In this document: positions 10,443 through 20,456 of the stretch, piece after piece
Layout of the letters: every line of letters starts with the position of its first letter
How positions within the stretch are numbered: position 1 is the first letter of the stretch
Assembly (NCBI RefSeq): GCF_033705735.1
Contig: NZ_CP131130.1
Span: 1,863,001 to 1,927,000, forward strand
DNA from: Shinella zoogloeoides
GTDB lineage: Bacteria > Pseudomonadota > Alphaproteobacteria > Rhizobiales > Rhizobiaceae
Direction: 5' to 3'
Length of the DNA stretch: 64,000 bases
The notes under the pieces: model-generated
The model's database searches: none
What the model was told of the DNA's origin: nothing
Seen by the model: only the letters and a program-made list of their open reading frames with translations
Position numbers and translations under genes: made by a program

Positions 10443-11450
10443 TCAACTCCTTCTGCGGATCGCAATGGGGTCGGCCGCCTCCGCGCGCTGGTCGCGGGCA
10501 AGCCAGATGGTCACGGTGAGCGCATCGGCATCCGGATGCGCGGCTTTGAGATCGACGACCTCCTCGACGGAGAGCCCTGCCCGCTCCAGCCATTCGGACA
10601 TGGTCTGGTGGGAGAAGCCGAGGCGGATATGGGCATGCTCGTCGCGCAGGTGCTCCAGCGCGTGCGGAGCAAGGTCGATGATGGCGAGCCGGCCGCCTGG
10701 AGCCAGCATGCGCGCGGCCTCGGCGATCGCCGCCTCCGGCTCATCGAGGAAGTGCAGCACCTGATGGATCGTCACGACGTCGAACTCGTCGCGCTCCAGC
10801 GGCAGGTTGAAGATGTCGCCATGGCGGATAGACGCCTTGGTGATACCGGCGCGGTCGAGATTGGCGCGGGCGACCGCCAGCATGTCGCGGCTGGCATCGA
10901 CGCCGACGCCGCGTCGGTAGAGACCTTCGAAGAGCTGGAGGATGCGCCCGGTGCCCGTGCCGAGATCGAGGAAGGCGTCGACCGGCTCGGTGCCGATCAG
11001 CGCCGCAAGTTTCGCCTCGACCTCCGCCTCGCTGACATGCAGGCGCCGCATCGCATCCCACTCCGCCGCGTTGCGGCTGAAATAGGCCTGCGCCTTGTCG
11101 GCGCGCACGCGCTTCAGCGCCCGCAGCCGCTCGTCGTCGCGGGCGAACACCGCATCCGCCGGATCGATGGCGTCGAGCAGCTGCCGGGCGAGCGAAACGG
11201 CGACGCCCCCCTGCCCGAGACGAAAGAAGGCCCAGGCGCCCTCCTGATAACGATCGACGAGCGCCGCTTCCGAAAGAAGCTTGAGATGGCGCGAGATGCG
11301 CGGCTGGGACTGGCCGAGAATGTCGGTGAGGTCCGTCACGGTGAGGTCGCCATGCGAAAGCAGCGCGAGAAGGCGAAGGCGCGTCGGCTCGCCCGCCGCC
11401 TTCAGGATCTCCACGATATCGTCCAGTCCGAGTTTCTGCATCTCGCCCAT
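10443..11450 (-). CDS. ArsR-family regulator fused to SAM-dependent methyltransferase (SahR-like)
   Basis: This 335-residue protein has an N-terminal winged helix (about residues 10-80: EPTRLRLLALL, then DILGQSQPRISRHLKLL as recognition helix) and a C-terminal class I methyltransferase domain. The SAM loop is FLDLGTGTGRILQLF, followed by GVDASRDML and VVTIHQVLHFLDEPE. ArsR-methyltransferase fusions beside met genes in Proteobacteria act as sensors of the SAM/SAH cycle, and this layout with metF fits. A perfect 18-bp palindrome (11468-11485) lies 17 bp upstream, so autoregulation is likely. Starts at TTG 11465 and ATG 11441 are also possible. The effector is inferred, not seen. Confidence 0.85.
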   Translation of the reverse strand: MGEMQKLGLDDIVEILKAAGEPTRLRLLALLSHGDLTVTDLTDILGQSQPRISRHLKLLSEAALVDRYQEGAWAFFRLGQGGVAVSLARQLLDAIDPADAVFARDDERLRALKRVRADKAQAYFSRNAAEWDAMRRLHVSEAEVEAKLAALIGTEPVDAFLDLGTGTGRILQLFEGLYRRGVGVDASRDMLAVARANLDRAGITKASIRHGDIFNLPLERDEFDVVTIHQVLHFLDEPEAAIAEAARMLAPGGRLAIIDLAPHALEHLRDEHAHIRLGFSHQTMSEWLERAGLSVEEVVDLKAAHPDADALTVTIWLARDQRAEAADPIAIRRRS

Positions 11451-11467
11451 GATCTTTCCAATCAAGA

Positions 11468-11485
11468 CATAAAGATATCTTTATG
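11468..11485 (-). promoter_or_regulatory. Perfect 18-bp palindromic operator of the metF operon
   Basis: CATAAAGATATCTTTATG is a perfect inverted repeat just upstream of the ArsR-type gene. ArsR proteins bind such AT-rich dyads as dimers. From memory it resembles the operator type described for SAH/SAM-responsive ArsR regulators. Confidence 0.75.
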
Positions 11486-11549
11486 CGATTAATCGACGCC
11501 ACACAAGAGCCATTCCATGCCGCCGATCTTCCCATCAACAGGGACAAAG

Positions 11550-11574
11550 AAAAACCCCGGCGAGCCGGGGTTTT
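11550..11574 (-). terminator. Rho-independent terminator downstream of ettA
   Basis: The stem CCCCGGC/GCCGGGG is flanked by A-run and T-run on either side. Read leftward it has TTTTT after the stem, fitting termination of the leftward ettA transcript after it crosses the RIME repeat. It could work in both directions. Confidence 0.7.
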
Positions 11575-11598
11575 CAAGTGAGCGACGATGGAAGGGAG

Positions 11599-11744
11599 CT
11601 GCCCCTCATCCGCCTGCCGGCACCTTCCCCGGAGGCGGGGAGAAGGGAGTTGTGGCAATGCTTTTCCAAAAGGAAGGAAAACAGGGCGGCAATGTACCTT
11701 TTCCCCGCCTCCGGAGAGAAGGTCGCGGCAGCGGGATGAGGGGC
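11599..11744. repeat. Intact RIME-like intergenic repeat
   Basis: Inverted outer arms (CCCCTCATCCGCCTGCCGGCACCTT... and ...GGTCGCGGCAGCGGGATGAGGGG) each carry an inner hairpin of the CCCCGC/GCGGGG type. It is an uninterrupted counterpart of the repeats hit by the IS110 elements, and it lies between ettA and its terminator. Confidence 0.8.
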
Positions 11745-11775
11745 ATTCGCCCGCCACCCTTTCGCCTACTCCCAC

Positions 11776-13425
11776 TCAGCGCGTCAGGCGCTTGTAGGTC
11801 ACCCGCTTCGGATTGACGGCATCCGCGCCGAGGCGGCGGATCTTGTCCTGCTCGTAGTCCTCGAAGTTACCCTCGAACCATTCCACGTGGCTGTCGCCCT
11901 CGAAGGCGAGGATGTGGGTGGCGAGGCGGTCGAGGAACATGCGGTCGTGCGAGATGATGACGGCGCAGCCGGCGAAGTTTTCCAGCGCGTCTTCCAGCGC
12001 CGCCAGCGTTTCCGTGTCGAGGTCGTTGGTCGGTTCGTCGAGCAGGATAACGTTGTAGCCGCCCTTCAGCATCTTGGCGAGGTGCACGCGGTTGCGCTGG
12101 CCGCCCGAGAGCGTGCCGACCTTCTGCTGCTGGTCGCCGCCCTTGAAGTTGAAGGCACCGCAATAGGCGCGGCTGTTCATCTCGTGCTTGCCGAGCTTGA
12201 GCACGTCGTTGCCGCCGGAGATTTCCTCCCAGACGGTCTTGTCGGCGCCGAGCGCGTCGCGACTCTGGTCGACATAGCCGAGATCGACCGTCTCGCCGAC
12301 GGTGATCGTGCCGGAATCCGGTTGCTCCTGGCCGGTGATCATGCGGAACAGCGTCGTCTTGCCGGCGCCGTTGGGGCCGATGACGCCGACGATGCCGCCC
12401 GGGGGCAGCTTGAAGGTGAGGTTCTCGATGAGAACGCGGTCGCCATAGGCCTTGGTGAGGTTCTCCGCCTCGATGACCACGTTGCCGAGACGCTCGCCGA
12501 CCGGGATGACGATCTGCGCGTCGCCGGGGCGGCGGTCGGACGCGGCCTTGACCAGTTCGTCATAGGCCTTGATGCGGGCCTTGGACTTTGCCTGGCGGGC
12601 CTTGGGCGAGGAGGCGATCCATTCCTGCTCGCGCGACAGCGCCTTCTGACGGGCGCCCTCCTCGCGTTCTTCCTGCGCCATGCGCTTGGCCTTGGCCTGC
12701 AGGTAGGCGGAGTAGTTGCCCTCGTAGGGGATGCCGCGGCCGCGGTCGAGCTCGAGGATCCAGCCTGTGACGTTGTCGAGGAAGTAGCGGTCGTGGGTGA
12801 TCATCAGCACGGAGCCGGGATATTCGCGCAGGTGCTTTTCGAGCCAGGCGATCGTCTCGGCGTCGAGATGGTTGGTCGGTTCGTCGAGCAGCAACAGGTC
12901 CGGCTGGGCGAGTAGCAGCTTGCAGAGCGCCACGCGGCGCTTCTCACCGCCCGAGAGGCTTTCGACGCCCGCGTCGCCCGGCGGGCAGCGCAGCGCGTCC
13001 ATGGCCATCTCGACCTGGCTTTCGAGGTCCCACAGGTTCTGGCTGTCGATGATGTCCTGGAGCTTGGCGCCCTCTTCCGCCGTCTCGTCGGAATAGTTCA
13101 TCATCAGCTCGTTATAGCGGTCGAGGATCGCCTTCTTGGGGGCGACGCCTTCCATGACGTTCTCGAGCACGGTCTTGGACGCGTCGAGCTGCGGTTCCTG
13201 CGGCAGGTAGCCGAGGGTCGCGCCTTCGGCGAGCCACGCCTCGCCGGTGAATTCCTTGTCGAGGCCGGCCATGATGCGCAGCACCGTCGACTTACCGGCG
13301 CCGTTCGGGCCGAGGATACCGATCTTGGCATCGGGGTAGAACGAGAGGTGGATGTTCTCGAGGATCTTCTTGTTGCCATAGGCCTTGTTGAGCCCAGACA
13401 TGTGGTAGATGAACTGACGTGCCAT
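11776..13425 (-). CDS. ettA: Energy-dependent translational throttle protein EttA
   Basis: This 549-residue ABC-F protein has two ATPase domains and no membrane segments. It binds the ribosomal E site and gates the first peptide bonds according to ATP/ADP level. Domain 1 has Walker [10 protein letters not shown] (about residues 39-47), signature [15 protein letters not shown] and Walker [14 protein letters not shown] charged arm/linker ([19 protein letters not shown] and [17 protein letters not shown]) follows. Domain 2 has [24 protein letters not shown] and [12 protein letters not shown]. The C-terminal [18 protein letters not shown] is EttA-typical. The ATG at 13425 gives the conserved [12 protein letters not shown] start. 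Confidence 0.95.
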   Translation of the reverse strand: MARQFIYHMSGLNKAYGNKKILENIHLSFYPDAKIGILGPNGAGKSTVLRIMAGLDKEFTGEAWLAEGATLGYLPQEPQLDASKTVLENVMEGVAPKKAILDRYNELMMNYSDETAEEGAKLQDIIDSQNLWDLESQVEMAMDALRCPPGDAGVESLSGGEKRRVALCKLLLAQPDLLLLDEPTNHLDAETIAWLEKHLREYPGSVLMITHDRYFLDNVTGWILELDRGRGIPYEGNYSAYLQAKAKRMAQEEREEGARQKALSREQEWIASSPKARQAKSKARIKAYDELVKAASDRRPGDAQIVIPVGERLGNVVIEAENLTKAYGDRVLIENLTFKLPPGGIVGVIGPNGAGKTTLFRMITGQEQPDSGTITVGETVDLGYVDQSRDALGADKTVWEEISGGNDVLKLGKHEMNSRAYCGAFNFKGGDQQQKVGTLSGGQRNRVHLAKMLKGGYNVILLDEPTNDLDTETLAALEDALENFAGCAVIISHDRMFLDRLATHILAFEGDSHVEWFEGNFEDYEQDKIRRLGADAVNPKRVTYKRLTR

Positions 13426-13648
13426 GAAAACGCGCTCCGGATCGGACAAATTTGCCCGCTATGTAGGCGAATTCTCCGCCCGCGGCAATCAGCGAAAGCC
13501 CCGTCCCCAGCCGCCGCGTCCCAAGCTCCGGCAGGCAGGTGATTTCGCACGAAGAATAGCGAAGCAGGCGGGAAATCGAAAAATAGATGCCACCTCCCAT
13601 TGTCTTCCCCCCGCAAATCGCGTTGACCTTTCCGAGGGAGGACGTGCC

Positions 13649-14608
13649 GTGTTTTCAGAGGTCAGGACGCTGAAGAGCCCGAGCGGGGCGACGCTGGCGC
13701 TGCGGCATGAGCCGGCGCGGGGCGAGGCGCGGGGCATTCTTCTTCTCAGCCACGGCCTTGCCGAGCACAGCGCGCGCTATGCCCCCTTCGCCGCCCGCAT
13801 GGCGGGGGAAGGCTTCCACGTCTACGGCCACGATCACCGGGGCCACGGCCACACCACCGCGCCGGATGCGCCGCGCGGCCAGTTCGCGCCGCGAAACGGC
13901 ATCGGGCGTGTCGTCGAGGACATGCGCGCCGTGCGCGACCTGGCCGTCGGCGCGCATCCCGGCCTACCGGTCGTACTCTTCGGCCATTCGATGGGCGGCC
14001 TGCTGGCGCTCGCCTTCGCTGAGGCGCATCCAGCCGACATCGACGCGCTCGCCGTCTGGAATTCCAACCTCGAACCGGGTGCGGCAGGACGGCTGGCGCA
14101 GGCCATTCTGATGGCCGAGCGCATGCTGAAGGGCTCGGACGTGCCGAGCGGGCTCCTGCCGCGGCTCACCTTCGGCGCCTGGGGCAAGGCCATCGCCGGC
14201 CGGCGGACGGAATTCGACTGGCTGTCGCACGAGCCGGGCGAGGTCGACGCCTATATCGCCGATCCGCTCTGCGGCTTCGACGTCAATGTGTCGATGTGGC
14301 TCGACATCTTCACTGTCACCTATGCCGATGCCTCGGTGGAAGGCCTTGCGCGCCTGCCGAAGACGCTGCCCATCCACCTCGTCGGCGGCGAGGAGGACCC
14401 GGCGACCGACCATGGCCGCGCGACACACGCCTTTGCAAGGCGGTTGAAAAAATCACGACTTGAGGATGTCACCGCGATCGTCTATCGCGGCATGCGTCAC
14501 GAAACGCTGAACGAAAGCCCGGCGCTGCGCGATCCCGCCATCGACGCCTTTGCCGGCTGGTGTCGTCGGGTTGTCGAGGAAAGACGCCGGCTACCGGAAA
14601 AAGCATGA
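13649..14608 (+). CDS. Alpha/beta hydrolase, monoacylglycerol-lipase-like
   Basis: This 319-residue cytosolic serine hydrolase has the nucleophile elbow GHSMGG with Ser114, the oxyanion-side LLSHGLAEHSARY, and GHDHRGHGHT, which together mark the Hydrolase_4/monoglyceride lipase (PldB-like) group. The late IHLVGGEEDP and GMRHETLNE provide the Asp and His. GTG at 13649 follows GAGGGAGGAC, a good ribosome site. Upstream sequence has no coding signs. The stop overlaps the ATG of the next transporter gene (ATGA), so the two are co-translated. Substrate is probably a lipid ester or lysophospholipid. Confidence 0.85.
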   Translation: MFSEVRTLKSPSGATLALRHEPARGEARGILLLSHGLAEHSARYAPFAARMAGEGFHVYGHDHRGHGHTTAPDAPRGQFAPRNGIGRVVEDMRAVRDLAVGAHPGLPVVLFGHSMGGLLALAFAEAHPADIDALAVWNSNLEPGAAGRLAQAILMAERMLKGSDVPSGLLPRLTFGAWGKAIAGRRTEFDWLSHEPGEVDAYIADPLCGFDVNVSMWLDIFTVTYADASVEGLARLPKTLPIHLVGGEEDPATDHGRATHAFARRLKKSRLEDVTAIVYRGMRHETLNESPALRDPAIDAFAGWCRRVVEERRRLPEKA

Positions 14609-15549
14609 GCACGACCGCCGCAACGCCGCTGCGCAACGAGGTGAGCCTTGGGCTCTTCCTCATGGTTCTTTCGGTGCTCATCTCGCCGATCATCGACATT
14701 TTCGCCAAGCTCGCCGTCACCGCCGTTCCGGCGACGGAAATCACCTTCGTGCGGCTTCTCTTCCAGATGACGGTTCTGGGGCCGATCTGCCTGATGCGCG
14801 GCTCGCTCACGGACGTGACATGGAGGAAGATGGGCCTGCACGCGGCCCGTGGCCTGCTGATGGCCATCACCATGATCAGCTTCGTCACGCCGCTCGCCGT
14901 CATGGAGGTGGCCGATGCCATCGCCATCTTCTTCGTCGAGCCGATCATCCTCACCATCCTCGGCTCCATCTTCCTGAAGGAGACCATCGGCTGGCGGCGC
15001 TACACGGCCTGCGGCGTCGGCTTCCTCGGCTCGCTGCTCGTCATCCAGCCGAGCCTGCAGGAAGTCGGCCTCATCGCCCTCCTGCCGGTGGTGGCCGCCG
15101 CCTCGCTCGCCCTCTTCTTCCTGCTCACCCGCATGGTGGCGCAGAAGGAGGACCCGTGGTCGATGCAGTTCTATGCGGGCCTGTGGGGCGCGCTCTTCGC
15201 CGGCCTGCTCCTCGTCGTCGGCGGCAAGGCCGGCATCACCATGCTCACCCCCGTCATGCCGGATGTGAAGCACACGCTCTTCATCGCGGGCGCGGCCGTC
15301 GCCGCCACCATCGCCGGCGTGCTCGGCGTCTATGCCTACCGCTCGGCGCCCGCCTCGACGCTCGCTCCGCTGCAATATCTGGAGATCGTCTCGGCAACGA
15401 TCCTCGGCTGGTGGGTCTTCGGCCATCTGCCGGATGCGGTGAAATGGCTCGGCATCGCCATCATCATCGCCTCGGGCCTCTACGTCATCTGGCGCGAGCG
15501 GAAGATCAACAAGACGGCGACCATTCCCACGGTTTCGACGCCGATCTGA
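14605..15549 (+). CDS. EamA/DMT-family transporter
   Basis: This 314-residue polytopic inner-membrane protein has about ten hydrophobic spans in two EamA halves. Marks are IFFVEPIILTILGSIFLKE at the end of the first half and LAPLQYLEIVSATILGWWVF in the second. It resembles rhizobial RarD/SAM-exporter-like DMT permeases, but no substrate is evident. It overlaps the upstream hydrolase gene by four bases, which suggests a shared role such as disposal of a hydrolysis product. No terminator is seen after it; 184 bp separate it from the CoA-transferase gene. Confidence 0.85.
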   Translation: MSTTAATPLRNEVSLGLFLMVLSVLISPIIDIFAKLAVTAVPATEITFVRLLFQMTVLGPICLMRGSLTDVTWRKMGLHAARGLLMAITMISFVTPLAVMEVADAIAIFFVEPIILTILGSIFLKETIGWRRYTACGVGFLGSLLVIQPSLQEVGLIALLPVVAAASLALFFLLTRMVAQKEDPWSMQFYAGLWGALFAGLLLVVGGKAGITMLTPVMPDVKHTLFIAGAAVAATIAGVLGVYAYRSAPASTLAPLQYLEIVSATILGWWVFGHLPDAVKWLGIAIIIASGLYVIWRERKINKTATIPTVSTPI

Positions 15550-15733
15550 CCCAAGGCGCGCAAGGCGCACGCGGCAGGCATCAAGTCAGTCGAACCCGTC
15601 ATGATGTCCGCCATGCGCCCCGCTATCCTGCCCTCCGGCTTTTTGTTATCCAAGGGAAAACGGGCCGGGACGCCCGGCGGGCACCGTCGCGCGCCCGCCC
15701 TTGGCGCCGGAAATGCCCTGGAGGGAGCACGGG

Positions 15734-16930
15734 ATGGACAAGTCGAACCTGCCGCTGGCCGGCATCCGCGTCATCGAGCTGGCGCGGGTTCTCGCAGGCC
15801 CCTGGGCCGGCCAGATGCTGGCGGACCTCGGTGCCGACGTCATCAAGATCGAGAACCCCGACGGCGGCGACGATACGCGCGCCTGGGGCCCGCCCTTCGT
15901 CACGGGCAGGGACGGCGAGAACCTTTCCGCCGCCTATTACCACTCCACCAACCGTGGCAAACGCTCCATCGCCCTCGATCTCAAGACCGAGGAAGGCCGT
16001 GAGACCGTCCACCGCCTCATTGCGACGGCCGACGTGGTGATCGAGAACTTCAAGGTCGGCGGCCTCACCAAATACGGCCTCGACTACCAGAGCCTCGCGA
16101 AGCAGCATCCGAAGCTCGTCTACTGCTCCATCACAGGCTTCGGCCAGGACGGCCCCTATGCCGCCCGCGCCGGCTACGACTATATCGTGCAGGGCATGTC
16201 AGGCTTCATGTCGGTGACCGGCGCGCCGGACGGCGAACCGATGAAGGCGGGCGTCGCCATCGCCGACATCTTCACCGGCATCTATGCCGTCAGCGCCATC
16301 CAGGCCGCACTCATCCATGTCATGAAGACCGGCACCGGCCAGCATGTCGACATGGCGCTGCTCGACGTGCAGTCCGCCGTCATGGCGAACCAGAACATGA
16401 ACTTCCTCGCCTCCGGCAAGGCGCCGGGCCGGCTCGGCAACGCGCATCCGAACATCTCGCCCTACGAGGTCGTACCGGCCTCCGACGGCCATATCATCCT
16501 CGCCGTCGGCAATGACGGGCAGTTCCGCAAGCTCTGCGGCATCCTGAAGCTTGCCGGCGTTGCCGACGACGAGCGCTTCGCCACCAACCGCGCCCGCGTC
16601 GCCAATCGCGGCGAGGTGCGCCGCCTGGTGACCGGCGCGACGGCGGCGATCAGCAAGGCCGACCTCCTCGACGCCTGCGAGCGCGAGGGTGTCCCCGCCG
16701 GGCCGATCAACTCCATCGCCGAGACCTTCGACGATCCGCAGGTGAAGGCGCGGGGCCTGCGCGTCGACCTGCCGGATGCCGACGGAAACCTCATTCCCGG
16801 CGTGCGCACGCCCATCGTCTTCTCCGGCACGCCGCTCGTCTACGACCGCCCGAGCCCGCGGCTCGGCGAACATACCGATGCCGTCATGGCGGAACTCGAA
16901 ACTCTCGAAGCAGGAAAGAAAAGCGCATGA
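15734..16930 (+). CDS. Class III CoA-transferase (CaiB/BaiF family)
   Basis: This 398-residue enzyme of the family III CoA-transferases swaps CoA between carboxylic acids. Marks are GIRVIELARVLAGPWAGQML, the LGADVIKIENP strand with the catalytic Asp shortly after (NPDGGDDTR region), and NRGKRSIALDLKTEEGR, YDYIVQGMSGFMSVTG, and GQHVDMALLDVQ. GGAGGGAGC precedes the ATG at 15734. The stop overlaps the start of a ThDP enzyme by four bases. Formyl-CoA transferase and oxalyl-CoA decarboxylase form an analogous pair, but neither gene here is identified at that level. The donor and acceptor acids are unknown. Confidence 0.88.
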   Translation: MDKSNLPLAGIRVIELARVLAGPWAGQMLADLGADVIKIENPDGGDDTRAWGPPFVTGRDGENLSAAYYHSTNRGKRSIALDLKTEEGRETVHRLIATADVVIENFKVGGLTKYGLDYQSLAKQHPKLVYCSITGFGQDGPYAARAGYDYIVQGMSGFMSVTGAPDGEPMKAGVAIADIFTGIYAVSAIQAALIHVMKTGTGQHVDMALLDVQSAVMANQNMNFLASGKAPGRLGNAHPNISPYEVVPASDGHIILAVGNDGQFRKLCGILKLAGVADDERFATNRARVANRGEVRRLVTGATAAISKADLLDACEREGVPAGPINSIAETFDDPQVKARGLRVDLPDADGNLIPGVRTPIVFSGTPLVYDRPSPRLGEHTDAVMAELETLEAGKKSA

Positions 16931-18576
16931 AGACCGGTGGCCAGCTGATCGTCGATGCCCTCGCAGCCAATGGCGTCAAGCGCGTCGCCTGCGTGCCGGG
17001 CGAAAGCTATCTGGCGGTGCTCGACGCACTGCACGACACCAATATCGACGTCGTCGTCTGCCGCCAGGAAGGCGGCGCGGCGATGATGGCCGATTGCTGG
17101 GGTAGGCTCACCGGCGAGCCCGGCATCTGCATGGTCACGCGCGGTCCCGGCGCCACCAACGCCTCGGCCGGCCTGCACATCGCAAGGCAGGATTCGATCC
17201 CGATGATCCTCTTCATCGGCCAGGTGCAGCGCGACGCGCGCGAGCGCGAGGCCTTCCAGGAAGTGGAATACCGCCGCGCCTTCACAGAGGTCGCCAAATG
17301 GGTGGCCGAGATCGACGATGCCCGCCGCATCCCCGAATTCATCACCCGCGCCTTCGCCGTCGCCACTTCCGGCCGGCCCGGCCCCGTCGTGCTGGCGCTG
17401 CCCGAGGACATGCTGACGGACGAGGTCGAGACGGTCGAAGCGAAGCCCTACATGCCTGTCGAAGCCCATCCGGGCCGCAGGCAGGTCGAGGAACTGGCAG
17501 GCCTGCTCGAAAAGGCCGAGCGCCCCATCGTCATCCTCGGCGGCACGCGCTGGTCGCAGGAGAGCGTGAAGGGGATCACCGCCTTCGCCGAGCGCTGGTC
17601 GCTGCCGGTGTCCTGTTCCTTCCGCCGCCAGATGCTGTTCGATCACCAGCACCCCAACTATGCCGGCGATTCCGGCATCGGCATCAACCCGGCGCTCGGC
17701 AAGGAAATCCGCGAGGCCGACCTCGTCGTGCTGCTCGGCGGGCGCTATTCCGAAATGCCCTCCTCCACCTACAGCCTGATGCAGAGCCCCTACCCCGCGC
17801 AGAAGCTGGTGCACGTCTATCCCGACCCGTCCGAGCTCGGCCGCGTCTACCGCCCGGACCTTGCGATCTGCGCCGCGCCGGAGGACTTCGTCGCCGCGCT
17901 CGACGGTCTTGCGCCGAAGACCGCGCCGCGCTGGACCGCCCGCACCGCCGCCCTGCATGAAAGCTACCTGAAATGGTCGACGCCGCCGATGGAAGGCCCC
18001 GGCGCGGTCCAGATGGGACCGATCATGGCCTGGCTCGAGGAAAACACGCCCGACGACACGATCTTCACCAACGGCGCGGGCAACTACGCCACCTGGGTGC
18101 ACCGCTTCCACCGCTTCCGCCGCTTCGGCACGCAGGCCGCCCCGACCTCCGGCTCCATGGGCTACGGCCTGCCGGCCGCCGTCGCGGCCAAGCAGCTCCA
18201 ACCGGAGCGCGAGGTCATCTGCTTTGCCGGCGACGGCTGCTTCATGATGCATGGCCAGGAATTCGCGACCGCCGTGCGCTACAAGCTGCCGATCATCACC
18301 GTGGTCGTCAACAACGGCATCTACGGCACGATCCGCATGCACCAGGAGCGCGAATATCCCGGCCGCGTCAGCGCCACGGACCTCACCAACCCCGATTTCG
18401 CGGCGCTTGCCGTCGCCTATGGCGGCCATGGCGAGACGGTGGAGAAGACGGAAGACTTCGCCGCCGCCTTCCTGCGCGCCCGCGCCAGCGGCAAGCCGTC
18501 GATCATCGAGGTGAAGCTGGACCCGGAAGCAATCACGCCGACGCGCACCCTGTCGGATATCCGCGGCGGGAAATGA
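16927..18576 (+). CDS. Thiamine-diphosphate enzyme, acetolactate-synthase-like
   Basis: This 549-residue protein has the three-domain layout of the POX/AHAS family. The N-terminal Pyr domain holds the conserved Glu48 (CRQEGGAAMMA) that activates thiamine diphosphate. The middle domain includes VILGGTRWSQ, and the C-terminal PP domain has the metal/diphosphate motif GDGCFMM...VVVNNGIYG. It decarboxylates a 2-oxo acid or oxalyl-type substrate. There is no adjacent regulatory subunit, which argues against true acetolactate synthase. Translational coupling to the class III CoA-transferase suggests it acts on an acyl-CoA or delivers to one. An RIME repeat with IS110 follows at once. Confidence 0.85.
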   Translation: MKTGGQLIVDALAANGVKRVACVPGESYLAVLDALHDTNIDVVVCRQEGGAAMMADCWGRLTGEPGICMVTRGPGATNASAGLHIARQDSIPMILFIGQVQRDAREREAFQEVEYRRAFTEVAKWVAEIDDARRIPEFITRAFAVATSGRPGPVVLALPEDMLTDEVETVEAKPYMPVEAHPGRRQVEELAGLLEKAERPIVILGGTRWSQESVKGITAFAERWSLPVSCSFRRQMLFDHQHPNYAGDSGIGINPALGKEIREADLVVLLGGRYSEMPSSTYSLMQSPYPAQKLVHVYPDPSELGRVYRPDLAICAAPEDFVAALDGLAPKTAPRWTARTAALHESYLKWSTPPMEGPGAVQMGPIMAWLEENTPDDTIFTNGAGNYATWVHRFHRFRRFGTQAAPTSGSMGYGLPAAVAAKQLQPEREVICFAGDGCFMMHGQEFATAVRYKLPIITVVVNNGIYGTIRMHQEREYPGRVSATDLTNPDFAALAVAYGGHGETVEKTEDFAAAFLRARASGKPSIIEVKLDPEAITPTRTLSDIRGGK

Positions 18577-19737
<1,161 letters not shown>

Positions 19738-19752
19738 CAACAAAGACAGTCG

Positions 19753-19885
19753 CTCTCCCCGCAGGCGGGGAGAAGGGATATGCGGGACCGGTTTCCCGAG
19801 ATCATGAACATAGAAGAGGGAGCGAGGCATCGCCTCTTGCCCCTTCGCCCCGCTTGCGGGGAGAAGGTCGCGGCAGCGGGATGAG
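19753..19885 (+). repeat. RIME-like repeat, right half (after IS110 copy 2)
   Basis: This starts CTCTCCCCGCAGGCGGGGAG, has a middle segment unlike that of copy 1, and ends with the inverted arm GGTCGCGGCAGCGGGATGAG. Together with 18593-18618 it rebuilds one RIME-like element. Confidence 0.8.
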
Positions 19886-19908
19886 AGGCAGCGCCTCCCC
19901 GCCACTCC

Positions 19909-20247
19909 TTACCCGCGAATATGCCGCGTCTGCTCGTAGGTCTTGGTCGAGCGCATGCCGGAGCGGCAATAGCCGAGCATCGGGCGCGGCAACTCATCGA
20001 GCGCGTCGACCATGCCCTGCACCGCCTCCGCCGTCACGCCCATCGGGCCGACCGGCACATGGGCCGTCTCGATGCCGAGTTCCTGCGCGCGGGCGGCAAT
20101 GGTGGAGAAGTCCGGCTGGCCGGCTTCCTCATGGTCCGGGCGATGGCAGACGATGGACTTGAAGCCCATGGCGGCGATCGCGTCGAGGTCCTCGACCGTG
20201 ATCTGGCCGGAAACCGAATATTCGTCGTTGATCTCGCGGATATCCAT
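19909..20247 (-). CDS. TIGR01244-family sulfur transferase / phosphatase-fold protein
   Basis: This 112-residue protein resembles the small rhodanese/dual-specificity-phosphatase-like domain (TIGR01244, formerly DUF442). It starts MDIREINDEYSVSGQITVED, and has GFKSIVCHRPDHEE, then the P-loop LGYCRSGMRSTKTYEQ about residues 93-108 with the active Cys. Relatives include the N-terminal part of Blh/persulfide dioxygenase fusions, but the oxygenase partner is not next to it. AAAGGACAC precedes the ATG at 20247, which is preferred over an upstream ATG whose extension looks non-coding. Function probably concerns sulfide or persulfide handling. Confidence 0.82.
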   Translation of the reverse strand: MDIREINDEYSVSGQITVEDLDAIAAMGFKSIVCHRPDHEEAGQPDFSTIAARAQELGIETAHVPVGPMGVTAEAVQGMVDALDELPRPMLGYCRSGMRSTKTYEQTRHIRG

Positions 20248-20321
20248 GGACGTGTCCTTTCGAAAGAGATGCGCAAACCGTTTAAGCCCGCGCCGCGGGA
20301 GCGTCAATCGTGCGAGGGCCA

Positions 20322-20451
20322 ATCGACATTCAGTTCAGGCTGAGCCGAAAATGGTGCTTTTCCGGGATCCGGAGCGCAGCGTACTTCGGTACGTGAGCAC
20401 CGGAAGCCCGGAAAAGTGCCGTTTACAGGCCGGCATGGGCTGAATGTCGAT
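20322..20451. repeat. 130-bp MITE-like palindromic element
   Basis: Perfect 12-bp terminal inverted repeats, ATCGACATTCAG (20322-20333) and CTGAATGTCGAT (20440-20451), bound nested palindromes: CTTTTCCGGG/CCCGGAAAAG and a central arm around GCGTACTTCGGTACG. There is no coding capacity. It fills most of the 209-bp gap between two leftward genes. It could be a small non-autonomous transposable element or a structured RNA/terminator. Confidence 0.6.
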
Positions 20452-20456
20452 CGGTT

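Noticed and set aside
15734..16930. CaiB of the carnitine pathway
   Set aside because: It is a class III CoA-transferase but lies 33 kb from the carnitine cluster and is coupled to a ThDP enzyme instead.
16927..18576. True acetolactate synthase (IlvB)
   Set aside because: No IlvN-type subunit or branched-chain genes are adjacent, and the partner is a CoA-transferase.
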